A stretch of 64,000 bases of DNA from an uncultured Prevotellaceae bacterium (GCA_947176535.1 CAMWQU010000011.1:1-64000); one strand, 5' to 3'. Numbered from the stretch's first letter, positions 25,201 through 34,658 are shown. Numbers and translations are program-made. The notes: generated by a model not told the origin, from the sequence alone.

Positions 25201-26986
25201 CTGCATAGGTGCAAAACTCTCTTACTGGTGGGGCTACAGCGTAGACCGCAACAACCAGACGATGGAAGGCGGCCTGTACATCGGCGAGAATGCTTCTGAC
25301 GGCGACGGTTATTGCTTCGAACTGGTTGCCAAGACGATGGGCTACGTGGAACTGCAATCCGGTAAGGTTGCCCTTGCGGGTGCTGCCAATCCCGTGCTGA
25401 CCTTCGACTATGCCGGCGATAATGCTACTCCTCTGACGATTACGATCGTTACTCCTAAGGGTGTGAACGAGCTTACGACGCTCACCACTGCCACTGACTA
25501 CGCTACTGCAGAGTTCTCTTTGGCCGAGTATGCCAACGAGGATTGGGTGCGCGTGCTCATCAACGGTACGTTCGCTGCTGCCGGAAGCGCATACATCGAC
25601 AACGTCCGCATCTACAACATGCTCGACAACAACCTCGTGGCAGGTGCCATCAAGGCTACCTCAAGTGTTGAGGCCGGTGACAACGTGACCGTAACCGTTG
25701 AGGTTGAGAATCAGGGTGCCAGCACTGTTGCCGAGGGTGCATACACGGTAGACCTCTACTGCAACGATGTCAAGGTACAGACGCTCGCCGGTGTAGCTCT
25801 TGAGAAGATGGCCAAGACGACATTTGAGTTCACGGAGGCTACGAACGTTATGACTCCGAGCGAACTGGTATGGAAGGCCGTAGTGGAATTTGCCGCTGAC
25901 AATGACCTGAGCAACAACACCACGGGCACTGCCAAGACTATCATCAAGACTCCTAACTATCCCACGGTTTCTGACCTCATCGGTGACCTGGAGAATAACA
26001 CGGTTACACTCGCATGGAGTGCACCTGCCATTGATGTCGCTACTGCTTCTGCTGTTACCGACGACTTCGAAAGCTATGAGTCATTTGCTCTGAATGCTGC
26101 CGGTGACTGGACGTTCATCGACGTAGACGGCTCTGCGACTTATTCTATTCAGGATATGAACTTCCCCAATGCCGGTGCTGCCATGGCTTACATCGTAATC
26201 GACAACTCCGGCGACGAGTTCAATCAGTCGTTCAACGCTCACTCCGGTAATAAGTACATGGCTTCGTTCGCCGCTCAGAAAGGCCCGAATAACGACTGGA
26301 TGATTTCTCCCGAACTCTCCGGCGAGGCTCAGACGGTATCTTTCTTCGCAAGAACCTATACGGCTCAGTATGGTGCAGAGTCGTTCGAGTTCTACTACTC
26401 AACGACCGGTAAGGAGATTGCAGACTTCACGATGCTCGGCGGTGATGCAGAGGTTCCGACTGACTGGACGGAATATACTTTCGACGTGCCCGAGGGTGCC
26501 AAGTACTTCGCTATCCGTTGCACCTCTAACGACCGCTTTATCTTCCTTGTGGATGACGTTACCTACACTCCCGCTGCTGCTGTAATGGATCTCACCATCG
26601 CCGGTTACAATGTATATCGCGACGGTGTGAAGGTGAACGCCGACCTTGTGGAGGCTACTGCATACACTGATGCCAACGTGGCCGACGGTGAGCACAACTA
26701 CGCTGTGACCGTTGTTTACGACAAGGGTGAATCTGCTATCTCCAACGTTGTGACCGTATCTGTTGCTACCGGCATCAACGGCATGGCTACGAAGACAGCC
26801 ACCATTTCTGCCGCCAACAAGATGATTACAGTTGCCAACGCTGCCGGTGAGAACGTAAGCATCTGCACCATCGACGGTAAGGTGGTTTACAATGCCGCCG
26901 CTTCGGATGCAGTCAGCGTTCCCGTTGAGAGCGGTATCTACATCGTCAAGGTAGGCAAGGCCGTTGTAAAGGCAATCGTGAAATAA
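22298..26986 (+). CDS. Large secreted multi-domain adhesin with probable T9SS C-terminal signal
   Basis: A 1562-residue surface protein. The signal peptide is residues 1-19, followed by an Ala/Lys/Glu-rich stretch to about 75. Two tandem repeats of about 140 residues lie at about 301-442 and 443-580, sharing WYMNG, VQGI, AWVKGTIDGT, CWFVGVNP and DVTATYDAEAK. Next come a jelly-roll choice-of-anchor-like module (about 590-745), fibronectin III-like segments, a second jelly-roll (about 960-1100), a CARDB-like segment (VEVENQGAS), and a cleaved-adhesin/MAM-like module (about 1220-1410). The last 70 residues end in GIYIVKVGKAVVKAIVK, a type A T9SS sorting domain pattern. It contains a run of eight Cs at codons 93-95. 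It is monocistronic, with its own promoter and terminator. The ligand is unknown. Confidence 0.85.
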   Translation: MKRLFTLAVIALTASLTFAQAPLAKKSAVSAHRIERMANVEEIAKAAKETKVLEAAKAEKAAAAKETGFSVLHRSSANRGFAMQTVEAAFNNCPPQGYRKALIAKPFKAIVNNATTQEGNVTVTTDEHGIITDVTGVEAKAYVRATTGTAYYSSNNQMAIAAQSGTVTIVEDGNNVYIKNPVTRYTQGSWVKGTKDGNVITIAAKQPLAYSANYSTTLGLRWGVITAAGSIQNVDDHAEAFTFTVDGNVLTLEGTQAYTQGSDSYFMGVFWDDDNSAAGYGDAETVLTYDDSYVPPSTELVVLPTGAQYEGWYMNGVSNSSNGGTAIKNQSVNVAFFDNDVYVQGISAAFPDAWVKGTIDGTTVKFDKFQYVGKRGTNDCWFVGVNPQTAEMKDVTATYDAEAKVITFADDVLINAATDKVYYFNWFSNVTISKDEVETPELIVLPNGAQTADWYMNGGTLENQAEVAVANQKIKVAFVDNDIYVQGITTEFPNAWVKGTIDGTAVTFAGFQFVGESNGLNCWFVGVNPNTGALKDVTATYDAEAKTITFADDILINGAKDKVYYLNWFFDVVLSEEKAVIEEPVLTTLTTELPYLNTFDTEEEQAEVAIYDANDDASTFTFYTHTTTKSMTARYRYSTSNAADDYLVFPGMNLKAGTTYRISFDAAAYGPSYPERLEVVAGKEAKVSQLTIPVIPATVVDTKDFNTLSNGEFTVEEDGTYYIAVHAISDKNQFYLYVDNFAVSELAKEAPVAVSDLAAVADAEGANKATLTFTTPAQTLAGDAITEALTVTVKREGEEIWSETKAAGEAVTVADETPAAGYFTYTVTTAYNGYVSDAAEIKVYVGYDTPAGVTNITIADKSGAVALAWDAPEGGAEGYIVNPADFKYNIYPVEMMDFLGMTFPMTDFSNPYVTGVTETSATVEYDTNEGDHAFTYFAVTAENTTGESEDNYGAVVTGAPYDMPVFESCIGAKLSYWWGYSVDRNNQTMEGGLYIGENASDGDGYCFELVAKTMGYVELQSGKVALAGAANPVLTFDYAGDNATPLTITIVTPKGVNELTTLTTATDYATAEFSLAEYANEDWVRVLINGTFAAAGSAYIDNVRIYNMLDNNLVAGAIKATSSVEAGDNVTVTVEVENQGASTVAEGAYTVDLYCNDVKVQTLAGVALEKMAKTTFEFTEATNVMTPSELVWKAVVEFAADNDLSNNTTGTAKTIIKTPNYPTVSDLIGDLENNTVTLAWSAPAIDVATASAVTDDFESYESFALNAAGDWTFIDVDGSATYSIQDMNFPNAGAAMAYIVIDNSGDEFNQSFNAHSGNKYMASFAAQKGPNNDWMISPELSGEAQTVSFFARTYTAQYGAESFEFYYSTTGKEIADFTMLGGDAEVPTDWTEYTFDVPEGAKYFAIRCTSNDRFIFLVDDVTYTPAAAVMDLTIAGYNVYRDGVKVNADLVEATAYTDANVADGEHNYAVTVVYDKGESAISNVVTVSVATGINGMATKTATISAANKMITVANAAGENVSICTIDGKVVYNAAASDAVSVPVESGIYIVKVGKAVVKAIVK

Positions 26987-27023
26987 GAAAAGTCAGCGTA
27001 AACTGACTCATATAGAGTGGACT

Positions 27024-27052
27024 GCCGCGCCCTTTGGGTGCGGCGGTTTTTC
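27024..27052 (+). terminator. Terminator after the adhesin gene
   Basis: Stem GCCGC-g-CCC / GGG-t-GCGGC around a TTT loop, followed by GGTTTTTCTTTT. Confidence 0.85.
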
Positions 27053-27088
27053 TTTTATATACTAATTTAAGGAATCGCGCACACGCAT

Positions 27089-27198
27089 ACACGCGTGCGC
27101 ACATAGGCAGGACGGGCCCTCGTCCATAGCGGGGCGGGCCTCCATCCATAGCGGGACCGAGGCGAGACCATAGCGGGACGGACGCTCGACAATACTTT
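27089..27198. repeat. Intergenic 22-bp tandem array, family B copy 1
   Basis: Units at 27111-27132, 27133-27154 and 27155-27176 each end CATAGCGG. The next, 27177-27198, carries CTCGACAATAC instead. A degenerate unit ending CATAGGCAG precedes them at 27089-27110. The consensus is near GACNGAGGC, TCG, TCCATAGCGG. The array ends 12 bp before the -33 element of the mutA promoter. Confidence 0.8.
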
Positions 27199-27210
27199 GT
27201 CTGCCTAAAA

Positions 27211-27242
27211 TTTGTTTTTTCATTCGGTTTGCATTATCTTTG
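27211..27242 (+). promoter_or_regulatory. mutAB promoter
   Basis: TTTG at 27211-27214, 20 bp, TATCTTTG at 27235-27242, giving a leader of about 32 nt. The leader is too short for a cobalamin riboswitch. Confidence 0.75.
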
Positions 27243-27280
27243 CGTCACATTATACATTATTTTATACATAGATAGATATT

Positions 27281-29155
27281 ATGGAAAACCAAACAGAGAA
27301 ACTCTTCTCCGATTTCACTGCGCCCTCACGTCAGGAATGGCGTGACAAGATTGAGGTAGACCTCAAGGGTGCCGACTATCAGAAGAAGATGGTGTGGAGA
27401 ACCAACGAAGGTTTCTCCATGGAACCTTTCTACCGGAAGGAAGATGTGGACAAGTTGCCCCTCGTCAATGCCCTGCCCGGAGAGTTCCCGTTCGTGAGAG
27501 GTAATAAAAAGACCGACAACTGCTGGTACGTGCGTCAGAACATCGTCGTGGACGACCCGAAAGAGGCCAACCGGAAGGCACTGGACATCCTGAACCGTGG
27601 CGTGGACTCGCTCGGCTTCCGCATTCCGGGCAACAAGGTCAGCAAGGAACTCATCGAGACCCTGCTGGACGGCATCTGCTGCGACTGCGTGGAGGTTAGC
27701 TTCCGCACCTGTCAGCACCACGTACTGGAGCTGACGGACATTGTCTTGGACTATTACGGAGGCAAGGGCTACGACAAGGAAAAGATTGTCGGCGGCATCG
27801 GTTTCGACCCCATCGAGCGTATGCTCCTGAAGGGTAAGGACACTTCCGCACTGCTGGACGAAATGCCCGCTCTGGTGGAGAAACTGAAGGATTATCCCGG
27901 ACTGCGTTGCGTGATGGTGCATTCCGACATGCTCTGCAATTCCGGTGCTTATGTATATCAGGAATTGGGTTACGCCCTCGCGTGGGGTAAGGAATACCTC
28001 GACCGCATGGTGGAGGCCGGTGTGCCCGCGGAAGTGGCTGCCGGAAAGATTAAGTTCTACATGGGCGTCGGCGGCAACTACTTCATGGAGATTGCCAAGT
28101 TCCGCGCCGCACGTATGTTGTGGGCACAGATTGTGAAGCAGTACGAACCCAAGTGCGACTGCGCTTGCCGGATGGTCATCAACGCCAGCACCACGACGTA
28201 CAATCAGACGCTGTTCGACTCCTACGTGAACATGCTCCGCTCGCAGACCGAGGCCATGAGTGCCGCATTGGCCGGCATCCACTCGATGGTTGTCACTCCG
28301 TTCGACGCTCCCTATGAGGTGCCCACCGACTTTGCAGAGCGCATCGCCCGCAATCAGCAGTTGCTGCTGAAGGAAGAGTGCCACTTCGATAAGATTGTGG
28401 ACGTTTCCGGCGGTTCTTATTTCGTGGAGGAACTGACCTCGGCCATTGCCAAGGAAGGTTGGAAACTGTTCCTCGCCGTCGAGGAGGAGGGTGGTTTCCT
28501 GGCAGCCGTCAAGGCCGGTACCATTCAGAACGTCATCAACGAGACCGACAAGGCCCGCCATGCCAACGCCGGCAAGCGTAAGGAATTCCTGCTCGGTACC
28601 AACCAGTTCCCCAACTTCACCGAGAAGAGCGAAGGCAAGGCTCCGTTGGCCTGCAAGTGTGGAAAGCCCGGTTGCTGTCAGGATCAGGACGAAGCGGAGA
28701 AGACGCTACCCGTGATCAGCACCTCCCGTTTGGCCTCGGACTTCGAGACCCTGCGCCTCACCACCGAGAACGCAACGAAGGTGCCCGTCGCTTTCATGCT
28801 CACTATCGGCAATCTGGCCATGCGTCAGGCTCGCGCGCAGTTCTCCTGCAACTTCCTCGCCGCTGCCGGTTATCAGGTCATCGACAACCTCGGCTTCAAG
28901 ACCGTCGAGGAGGGTGTGGACAAGGCTTTGGAGGCCGGTGCCGACATCGTGGTGCTCTGCTCCAGTGATGACGAATACGCAGAATATGCCGTTCCGGCTT
29001 ACAAATACCTTGACGGCCGTGCCATGTTCGTAGTGGCCGGTGCTCCCGCTTGCTCGGACGAGCTGAAGGCCGCCGGTATCGAGAACTTTATCCATGTACG
29101 TGTCGATCAGTTGAAGACACTGCAAGAGTATAACGCTAAACTTGGAATAGAGTAG
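27281..29155 (+). CDS. mutA: Methylmalonyl-CoA mutase small subunit
   Basis: A 624-residue non-catalytic partner of the B12-dependent mutase that interconverts succinyl-CoA and methylmalonyl-CoA in the propionate pathway. The TIM-barrel half spans about residues 20-440. The C-terminal flavodoxin-like half (about 480-624) lacks the DxHxxG cobalamin motif found in MutB, as expected for the small subunit. Unusual is a linker with a cysteine cluster, C458, C460, C465 and C466 (ACKCGKPGCC), between the two halves; more cysteines occur at 133-136 and 292-296. The mutB gene follows after 20 bp. Confidence 0.95.
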   Translation: MENQTEKLFSDFTAPSRQEWRDKIEVDLKGADYQKKMVWRTNEGFSMEPFYRKEDVDKLPLVNALPGEFPFVRGNKKTDNCWYVRQNIVVDDPKEANRKALDILNRGVDSLGFRIPGNKVSKELIETLLDGICCDCVEVSFRTCQHHVLELTDIVLDYYGGKGYDKEKIVGGIGFDPIERMLLKGKDTSALLDEMPALVEKLKDYPGLRCVMVHSDMLCNSGAYVYQELGYALAWGKEYLDRMVEAGVPAEVAAGKIKFYMGVGGNYFMEIAKFRAARMLWAQIVKQYEPKCDCACRMVINASTTTYNQTLFDSYVNMLRSQTEAMSAALAGIHSMVVTPFDAPYEVPTDFAERIARNQQLLLKEECHFDKIVDVSGGSYFVEELTSAIAKEGWKLFLAVEEEGGFLAAVKAGTIQNVINETDKARHANAGKRKEFLLGTNQFPNFTEKSEGKAPLACKCGKPGCCQDQDEAEKTLPVISTSRLASDFETLRLTTENATKVPVAFMLTIGNLAMRQARAQFSCNFLAAAGYQVIDNLGFKTVEEGVDKALEAGADIVVLCSSDDEYAEYAVPAYKYLDGRAMFVVAGAPACSDELKAAGIENFIHVRVDQLKTLQEYNAKLGIE

Positions 29156-29175
29156 CCTAAAGACCTGAAACAACT

Positions 29176-31341
29176 ATGAAAAAGAATTTCAAAGACATAG
29201 ATATATTTGCCGGAATAGAGGCCAAGAACGGCCACGACTGGCAAAAGGAGAATGGCATCTCTGCCAACTGGAAGACGCCCGAGCAGATAGACATTCAGCC
29301 CGTTTACACGAAAGAAGACCTCGAAGGCATGGAGCACCTCGACTTTGCTGCCGGTATTCCTCCCTTCCTCCGTGGCCCGTACAGCATGATGTATCCTTTC
29401 CGTCCGTGGACTATCCGTCAGTATGCCGGTTTCTCCACGGCTGAGGAGTCGAACGCTTTCTATCGCCGCAATCTGGCTGCCGGTCAGAAAGGTCTGTCCG
29501 TGGCTTTCGACCTGCCCACGCACCGTGGCTACGACCCCGACAACGCACGTGTTGTGGGTGATGTCGGTAAGGCCGGTGTGAGCATCTGCTCGCTGGAGAA
29601 CATGAAAGTTTTGTTCGCCGGTATTCCCTTGAACAAGATGTCCGTTTCCATGACCATGAACGGCGGTGTGCTGCCCGTGTTGGCTTTCTACATCAATGCC
29701 GGTCTGGAGCAGGGTGCCAAGCTCGAGGAGATGGCAGGAACCATTCAGAACGACATTCTGAAAGAATTTATGGTGCGTAACACCTACATCTATCCGCCTG
29801 CATTCTCGATGAAGATTATCGCCGACATCTTTGAGTTCACCTCTCAGAAGATGCCGAAGTTCAACAGTATCTCCATCTCCGGTTACCACATGCAGGAGGC
29901 AGGTGCCACGGCCGACATCGAGCTGGCCTACACACTGGCCGACGGTATGGACTACCTGCGTGCAGGTATCAACGCCGGCATTGACGTAGACTCTTTCGCT
30001 CCCCGTCTTTCGTTCTTCTGGGCCATCGGCGTGAACCACTTCATGGAGATTGCCAAGATGCGCGCCGGCCGCCTGTTGTGGGCGAAGATTGTGAAGTCTT
30101 TCGGTGCCAAGAATCCCAAGTCCATGGCACTGCGTACCCACTCGCAGACCTCCGGCTGGTCGCTCACCGAGCAAGACCCCTTCAACAACGTAGGTCGTAC
30201 CTGCATCGAGGCTATGGCTGCCGTGCTGGGACACACCCAGTCGCTGCACACCAACGCTCTCGACGAGGCCATTGCCCTGCCTACCGACTTCTCGGCACGT
30301 ATCGCCCGTAACACGCAGATATACATTCAGAACGAAACGCAGGTCTGCAAGCACATCGACCCGTGGGCCGGTTCGTACTACGTGGAGAAGCTGACGCAGG
30401 AACTCTATCTGAAGGCCTGGGAACACATACAGGAAATCGAGAAACTGGGTGGTATGGCCAAGGCTATCGAGACGGGTCTCCCCAAGATGCGTATCGAAGA
30501 GGCTGCTGCCCGCACGCAGGCCCGCATCGACTCCGGCGTGCAGACCATCGTGGGCGTGAACAAGTATCGCCTCGACCACGAGGATCCCATCGACATCCTC
30601 GAAATCGACAACACGGCCGTTCGTCTGCAGCAGGAGGAAGCCCTGAAGCAGTTGCGCGCCAACCGCGACGAGGCTCAGGTGAAGAAAGACCTTGAGGCCA
30701 TCACCGAGTGCGTGCGCGAGTTCAGCGAAGGCAAGAAGTCGGAGCACAACCTTCTCGACCTCGCCGTGACAGCCGCCGGCCATCGTGCCACACTGGGAGA
30801 AATCAGCGATGCCTGCGAGACTGTCGTAGGCCGTTATAAAGCAGTAATCAGAACCATTTCAGGCGTGTACAGCAGTGAGAGCAAGAACGACAAGGACTTC
30901 GACAAGGCTTGTCAATTAACCGAAGAGTTTGCAAAGCGTGAGGGCCGTCGGCCCCGTATCATGGTGGCCAAGATGGGTCAGGACGGTCACGACCGCGGTG
31001 CCAAGGTAGTGGCAACGGGTTATGCCGACTGTGGCTTCGACGTGGACATGGGCCCCTTATTCCAGACGCCCGCCGAGGCAGCCCGCGAGGCTGTGGAGAA
31101 CGACGTCAATGTCGTGGGTGCCAGCTCACTGGCCGCCGGTCACAAGACCCTCATCCCGCAGCTCATTGAGGAACTCAAGAAACTGGGCCGCGAGGACATC
31201 ATGGTCATCGCCGGCGGTGTCATTCCCGCTCAGGACTACGACTACCTCTACAAGGCCGGTGTAGCCGCCGTCTTCGGCCCCGGCACCTCGGTGGCCAAGG
31301 CTGCTTGCGAAATCATGAACATCCTGTTGGGCGAAGAATAA
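29176..31341 (+). CDS. mutB: Methylmalonyl-CoA mutase large (catalytic) subunit
   Basis: A 721-residue catalytic subunit. The barrel domain binds the CoA ester (for example [18 protein letters not shown] and the GYHMQEAGA segment). The C-terminal domain has the base-off cobalamin motif D603-x-H605-x-x-G608 in [12 protein letters not shown]. Together with mutA it gives the heterodimer used by Bacteroidales to make propionate from succinate. The pair is a two-gene operon with a clear promoter and terminator; meaB, epimerase and decarboxylase genes are not adjacent. Confidence 0.97.
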   Translation: MKKNFKDIDIFAGIEAKNGHDWQKENGISANWKTPEQIDIQPVYTKEDLEGMEHLDFAAGIPPFLRGPYSMMYPFRPWTIRQYAGFSTAEESNAFYRRNLAAGQKGLSVAFDLPTHRGYDPDNARVVGDVGKAGVSICSLENMKVLFAGIPLNKMSVSMTMNGGVLPVLAFYINAGLEQGAKLEEMAGTIQNDILKEFMVRNTYIYPPAFSMKIIADIFEFTSQKMPKFNSISISGYHMQEAGATADIELAYTLADGMDYLRAGINAGIDVDSFAPRLSFFWAIGVNHFMEIAKMRAGRLLWAKIVKSFGAKNPKSMALRTHSQTSGWSLTEQDPFNNVGRTCIEAMAAVLGHTQSLHTNALDEAIALPTDFSARIARNTQIYIQNETQVCKHIDPWAGSYYVEKLTQELYLKAWEHIQEIEKLGGMAKAIETGLPKMRIEEAAARTQARIDSGVQTIVGVNKYRLDHEDPIDILEIDNTAVRLQQEEALKQLRANRDEAQVKKDLEAITECVREFSEGKKSEHNLLDLAVTAAGHRATLGEISDACETVVGRYKAVIRTISGVYSSESKNDKDFDKACQLTEEFAKREGRRPRIMVAKMGQDGHDRGAKVVATGYADCGFDVDMGPLFQTPAEAAREAVENDVNVVGASSLAAGHKTLIPQLIEELKKLGREDIMVIAGGVIPAQDYDYLYKAGVAAVFGPGTSVAKAACEIMNILLGEE

Positions 31342-31372
31342 TCGGGACACATTTTCCCGTAACTTATAAAAA

Positions 31373-31405
31373 GGCGGAAACCTGTCGAGGGTTTCCGCCT
31401 TTTTT
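31373..31405 (+). terminator. Terminator after mutB
   Basis: Stem GGCGGAAACC (31373-31382) with GGTTTCCGCC (31390-31399), 7-nt loop, then six Ts (31400-31405). Confidence 0.93.
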
Positions 31406-31476
31406 GTTTTCTCCCTCCGGAAGAGCAAGTCATGTACTTTTTTACCCCTCGGCGTGTGAATATCATGATTTTTGCC

Positions 31477-31484
31477 TAACTTTG
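31477..31484 (+). promoter_or_regulatory. -7 box for the MG2-like gene
   Basis: TAACTTTG, 24 bp before the ATG at 31509. No clear -33 element. Confidence 0.55.
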
Positions 31485-31508
31485 CGCTTGTAATTCAATG
31501 CAGAACGT

Positions 31509-34403
31509 ATGAAACGACTATTCGCAACCTTGCTTTCCGTGCTCTTTTCGGCCCTTGTTGCCTTCCCGCAGCTTCCCACCACTCTGGAGGACTGGGCCCA
31601 GCGTCTGAAACTCTTCGGGGAGAAGATACCTCAGGAAGAAGTGTTCGTACACATGGACAACACCTCCTACTACTTGGGCGACACCATCTATTACAAAGCC
31701 TATATGCGTCTCTCCGACGGTCGGCCCTCCGAGCTGAGCCGCCTGCTTTACGCCGAACTGTACAATCAGGACGGCTACTTGGTGGAGCGGCAGAAGATAG
31801 AAATGACGAACGGCCAGGGACACGGCTCGTTCGTGCTTCCCGACACGCTGTACGGAGGTTACTACGAGCTGCGCGCCTACACCCGTTGGCAGTTGAACTG
31901 GGGCCGCACGGAGCATCCCCACACGAAGTCCGCCGAGGCGTGGTTCTTCAGCGAGCAATTAGCCAAGGACTACTACCGTGACTACGACAAACTTTACAGC
32001 CGCGTCTTCCCTGTCTACGACCATCCTCTTGAGCCCGGCGACTATGCCCGGGACATGACGATGCGCCCCATGCAGCGTGTTTTCAAGGCGGAGAACGAGA
32101 AACCCAAACCTCAGTTGCAGTTCTACCCCGAGGGAGGCTATCTGGTTGCGGGCGCGCCCTGCCGCGTGGCTTTTGAGGCCAACGACGAAGACGGCCGTCA
32201 CCTCAAGGGCGAACTGCTGTTGCCCGACGGCAGCACTGCGCCCACGGTCAGCCGCGGTCGCGGCTCTTTCCTTTGGGACGGCACGAGCACGAAAGCCACT
32301 TTCCGCTGGAGCGGGGGAGAGGAAACCTTTCCGCTGCCCCGGCCCGTTGAGGACGGAGTGGCCCTGCAGGCCCGGGTGGAGAGCGACGGCATCCACGTGA
32401 AGGTCTTTCCTCGCGGAAGTGCGGCCCGGGAGCCGTTGGGGCTGACGGCCTCGTGCCACGGCGTGCAGAAAGACTTTCGTGTGCTGACGGAGAGCGGCGG
32501 AGAGGCTGTGGCCGTGATACCTCTGTCGGAACTGCCCACCGGCGTCATCCAACTGACGGTCTTCAACGCCGAGGGCCGCATCTATGCCGACCGTCTGGTG
32601 TTTGTGCGTCAGCCCGGTTTTGCGGCGCAGAACATCACTTTCTCCGGCGTAAAGGAAAAGTATAAGCCCTACGAACCCATAGACCTCACCCTGCATGTTG
32701 CCCGTGGGGAAGACGCTACCGCAGCCGCCCTTTCGCTGGCCGTCCGCGATGCCGCCCACAGCGACGGTACGTTCGACTCCGGCAATATACTCACCGAGAT
32801 GCTTCTGTCCAGTCAGATACGCGGTTTTGTGGAGAAGCCCGATTACTACTTCGAGGCCGACGATGAGGAGCACCGCGAGGCCCTCGACCTCCTGCTACTG
32901 GTGCAGGGATGGCGGCGTTACGACTGGAAGACGATGGCCGTGCCCGGTGCATTCGCCCTTGTGGAACCTTACGAGCGCACGGAACGGCTCTCCGGGCAGG
33001 TGATGCCCTACATGGCCGAGGAACAGGCCAATCTGCTTTCGCGCATCTCTGCGCTGACGCAGTTTGTGGAGGGCGAAACGCAGATGGAGACGCAGTTGTG
33101 GGACCGCGTCATCTCCCCCGAACTGCTCACCTTGGAGGAAAAATATATCGCCCGTTTCGTCACCGACCCGATGAAAGTGATGCGCGCCTACGCCTCCATG
33201 TGGGGTATGCCGCGTCTGTCGAATTACGCCGAGTCCGACCTGCGGCGCACGGCCCGCGACGGGGGCACCCTGAACCGTGAGGTGCTGTTGCATGCCGAGT
33301 TTGTGCAGCCGGGAGTGGACAACGGACTGGTGGATGGCGAGATGACAACTTTCGGCGGCGGTCGGTTCCGCATCGACGCGCCGCGTTTCTATCAGGCCTG
33401 CCACTTCTCACTGGCCGCCTCCGACTCCTCGAAGTGGAAACCGGGTTATGAGAAAATCTGGGTGGACGTGAACGAGGACAGCAAGGGACAGCTCAACTAT
33501 CCCGAATTTTACGTCCGTCTCGACGACGTGCGTCCGCGCTTCGTCAAGCCCTACACGTTCTATCAGACCGCCCTGCTATCTCATCTACCGGCCGCCAACC
33601 GCCGTTCGTGGGACGATGCCATACTGATGCAGGAAGTGCAGGTGGGGGGCCGCCACGGCGGCAAGCGCACTTTCGACGCCCGCCACCCCGCTTTCGTGAT
33701 GGATGCCCTTGAGGCCTTCAACTACACCATTGATGCCGGTCTCTGCCCGGGCTACTACATCGGGGCGCGCCGCTTCGTCGATGACATTGCCCGCGCCTTT
33801 GTGGGCGACATGGGACTGGAGCGGGCCTATCAGATAGAAACCCGCATCGACGGCAAGCGGATGGGCTTCGACATGATTCGCTTTTCGGAGGCCGAGTTGC
33901 AGAACCGCAATCTGGACAACGACCCGCGTGCCGGAAGCCTACGCGCCATGATGGAGCAGTCGGCCAACGTCTCGCCCGCCGAAAAGGACGTCTACGACCA
34001 TCTGCCCCGTCTGGATGAAGTGTACGTCTACACCGACTATGCTCCGCGCCGCGAGGGCGACCCGCGTTACGAGCAGTCGAACCAGCCCACGGTGGTCGTA
34101 GACCTGCGCCGCTTCAAGGATGGCGGGCAGCGCATGACGTGGCGCGACCGTCGTCTGGTGCTTCGCGGTTTTGCCGTGTGCGAGGATTTCTACCGGCCCG
34201 ACTATTCGCGCCACACGCCCTCCTCGCCCACCGACTACCGCCGCACGCTCTACTGGAATCCCGACCTCGTTCCCGATGCCGACGGACGGGCCATCGTGCG
34301 TTTCTTCAACAACTGCCGCGAGACCCGCCCCGTGCTCTCCGCCGAAGGCATGACTGCCGGCGGGCAGCCCCTGACGGGCATCAGCTATCCCGAGGAGCGG
34401 TAA
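31509..34403 (+). CDS. Large secreted MG2-like protein of unknown function
   Basis: A 964-residue protein with a signal peptide (about residues 1-20, ending FPQ). Near the N-terminus the stretch PQEEVFVHMDNTSYYLGDTIYYKAY is typical of the macroglobulin MG2-type beta-sandwich found in many Bacteroidetes periplasmic or surface proteins; further sandwich-like segments follow (FYPEGGYLVAG near 210, then VKEKYKPYEPIDLTL near 380). There is no thioester CxEQ motif and no TonB plug or barrel. It is monocistronic between two terminator/repeat regions. Such proteins are sometimes annotated as TonB-linked or carboxypeptidase-regulatory-like; a role in envelope binding or proteinase inhibition is not supported by anything specific here. 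Confidence 0.7.
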   Translation: MKRLFATLLSVLFSALVAFPQLPTTLEDWAQRLKLFGEKIPQEEVFVHMDNTSYYLGDTIYYKAYMRLSDGRPSELSRLLYAELYNQDGYLVERQKIEMTNGQGHGSFVLPDTLYGGYYELRAYTRWQLNWGRTEHPHTKSAEAWFFSEQLAKDYYRDYDKLYSRVFPVYDHPLEPGDYARDMTMRPMQRVFKAENEKPKPQLQFYPEGGYLVAGAPCRVAFEANDEDGRHLKGELLLPDGSTAPTVSRGRGSFLWDGTSTKATFRWSGGEETFPLPRPVEDGVALQARVESDGIHVKVFPRGSAAREPLGLTASCHGVQKDFRVLTESGGEAVAVIPLSELPTGVIQLTVFNAEGRIYADRLVFVRQPGFAAQNITFSGVKEKYKPYEPIDLTLHVARGEDATAAALSLAVRDAAHSDGTFDSGNILTEMLLSSQIRGFVEKPDYYFEADDEEHREALDLLLLVQGWRRYDWKTMAVPGAFALVEPYERTERLSGQVMPYMAEEQANLLSRISALTQFVEGETQMETQLWDRVISPELLTLEEKYIARFVTDPMKVMRAYASMWGMPRLSNYAESDLRRTARDGGTLNREVLLHAEFVQPGVDNGLVDGEMTTFGGGRFRIDAPRFYQACHFSLAASDSSKWKPGYEKIWVDVNEDSKGQLNYPEFYVRLDDVRPRFVKPYTFYQTALLSHLPAANRRSWDDAILMQEVQVGGRHGGKRTFDARHPAFVMDALEAFNYTIDAGLCPGYYIGARRFVDDIARAFVGDMGLERAYQIETRIDGKRMGFDMIRFSEAELQNRNLDNDPRAGSLRAMMEQSANVSPAEKDVYDHLPRLDEVYVYTDYAPRREGDPRYEQSNQPTVVVDLRRFKDGGQRMTWRDRRLVLRGFAVCEDFYRPDYSRHTPSSPTDYRRTLYWNPDLVPDADGRAIVRFFNNCRETRPVLSAEGMTAGGQPLTGISYPEER

Positions 34404-34475
34404 ACACACCGTCCTCGTCATCCCTTTTCTTCTTATTAGATAGGAATCTCTGCATCTGTTTGCAGGGATTCTTTG

Positions 34476-34559
34476 TTCATCGTCGGCGGATGTGCATTCA
34501 TCGCCGATGAACGGCTGTCCGTCGTCGGTGAATGTCCGTTCATCGGCGATGAATACAGA
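34476..34559. repeat. Intergenic 21-bp palindromic array, family C
   Basis: Four units start at 34476, 34497, 34518 and 34539, each 21 bp. Units 2 and 4 contain TTCATCGCCGATGAA and TTCATCGGCGATGAA. The 19-bp segments at 34496-34514 and 34536-34554 are exact inverse complements. Units 1 and 3 are degenerate (TTCATCGTCGGCGGATG, TCCGTCGTCGGTGAATG). Confidence 0.82.
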
Positions 34560-34658
34560 ATGCCTCCCGTGCCTGCCGGAAATGCCCTTTGCCGCAGCCG
34601 GAAATGCGTCGGTGTGACGAGGGAAAATGAATTGTGTGAACAGCGTTCCGGAAATCAG

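Noticed and set aside
23678-25357. A 559-codon minus-strand open frame
   Set aside because: Antisense of the adhesin gene; the sense strand has a signal peptide, repeats and a T9SS tail.
27111-27198. Family B array as a terminator of the adhesin gene
   Set aside because: A good terminator with a T-run already lies at 27024-27052, and the array lacks a T-tailed hairpin.
27199-27280. Cobalamin riboswitch upstream of mutAB
   Set aside because: The predicted leader is about 32 nt, too short, and no B12-box-like sequence is seen.
34276-34403. TonB-dependent receptor annotation for the 964-residue protein
   Set aside because: No plug domain and no barrel strands or C-terminal aromatic residue; the MG2-like N-terminal sandwich fits better.
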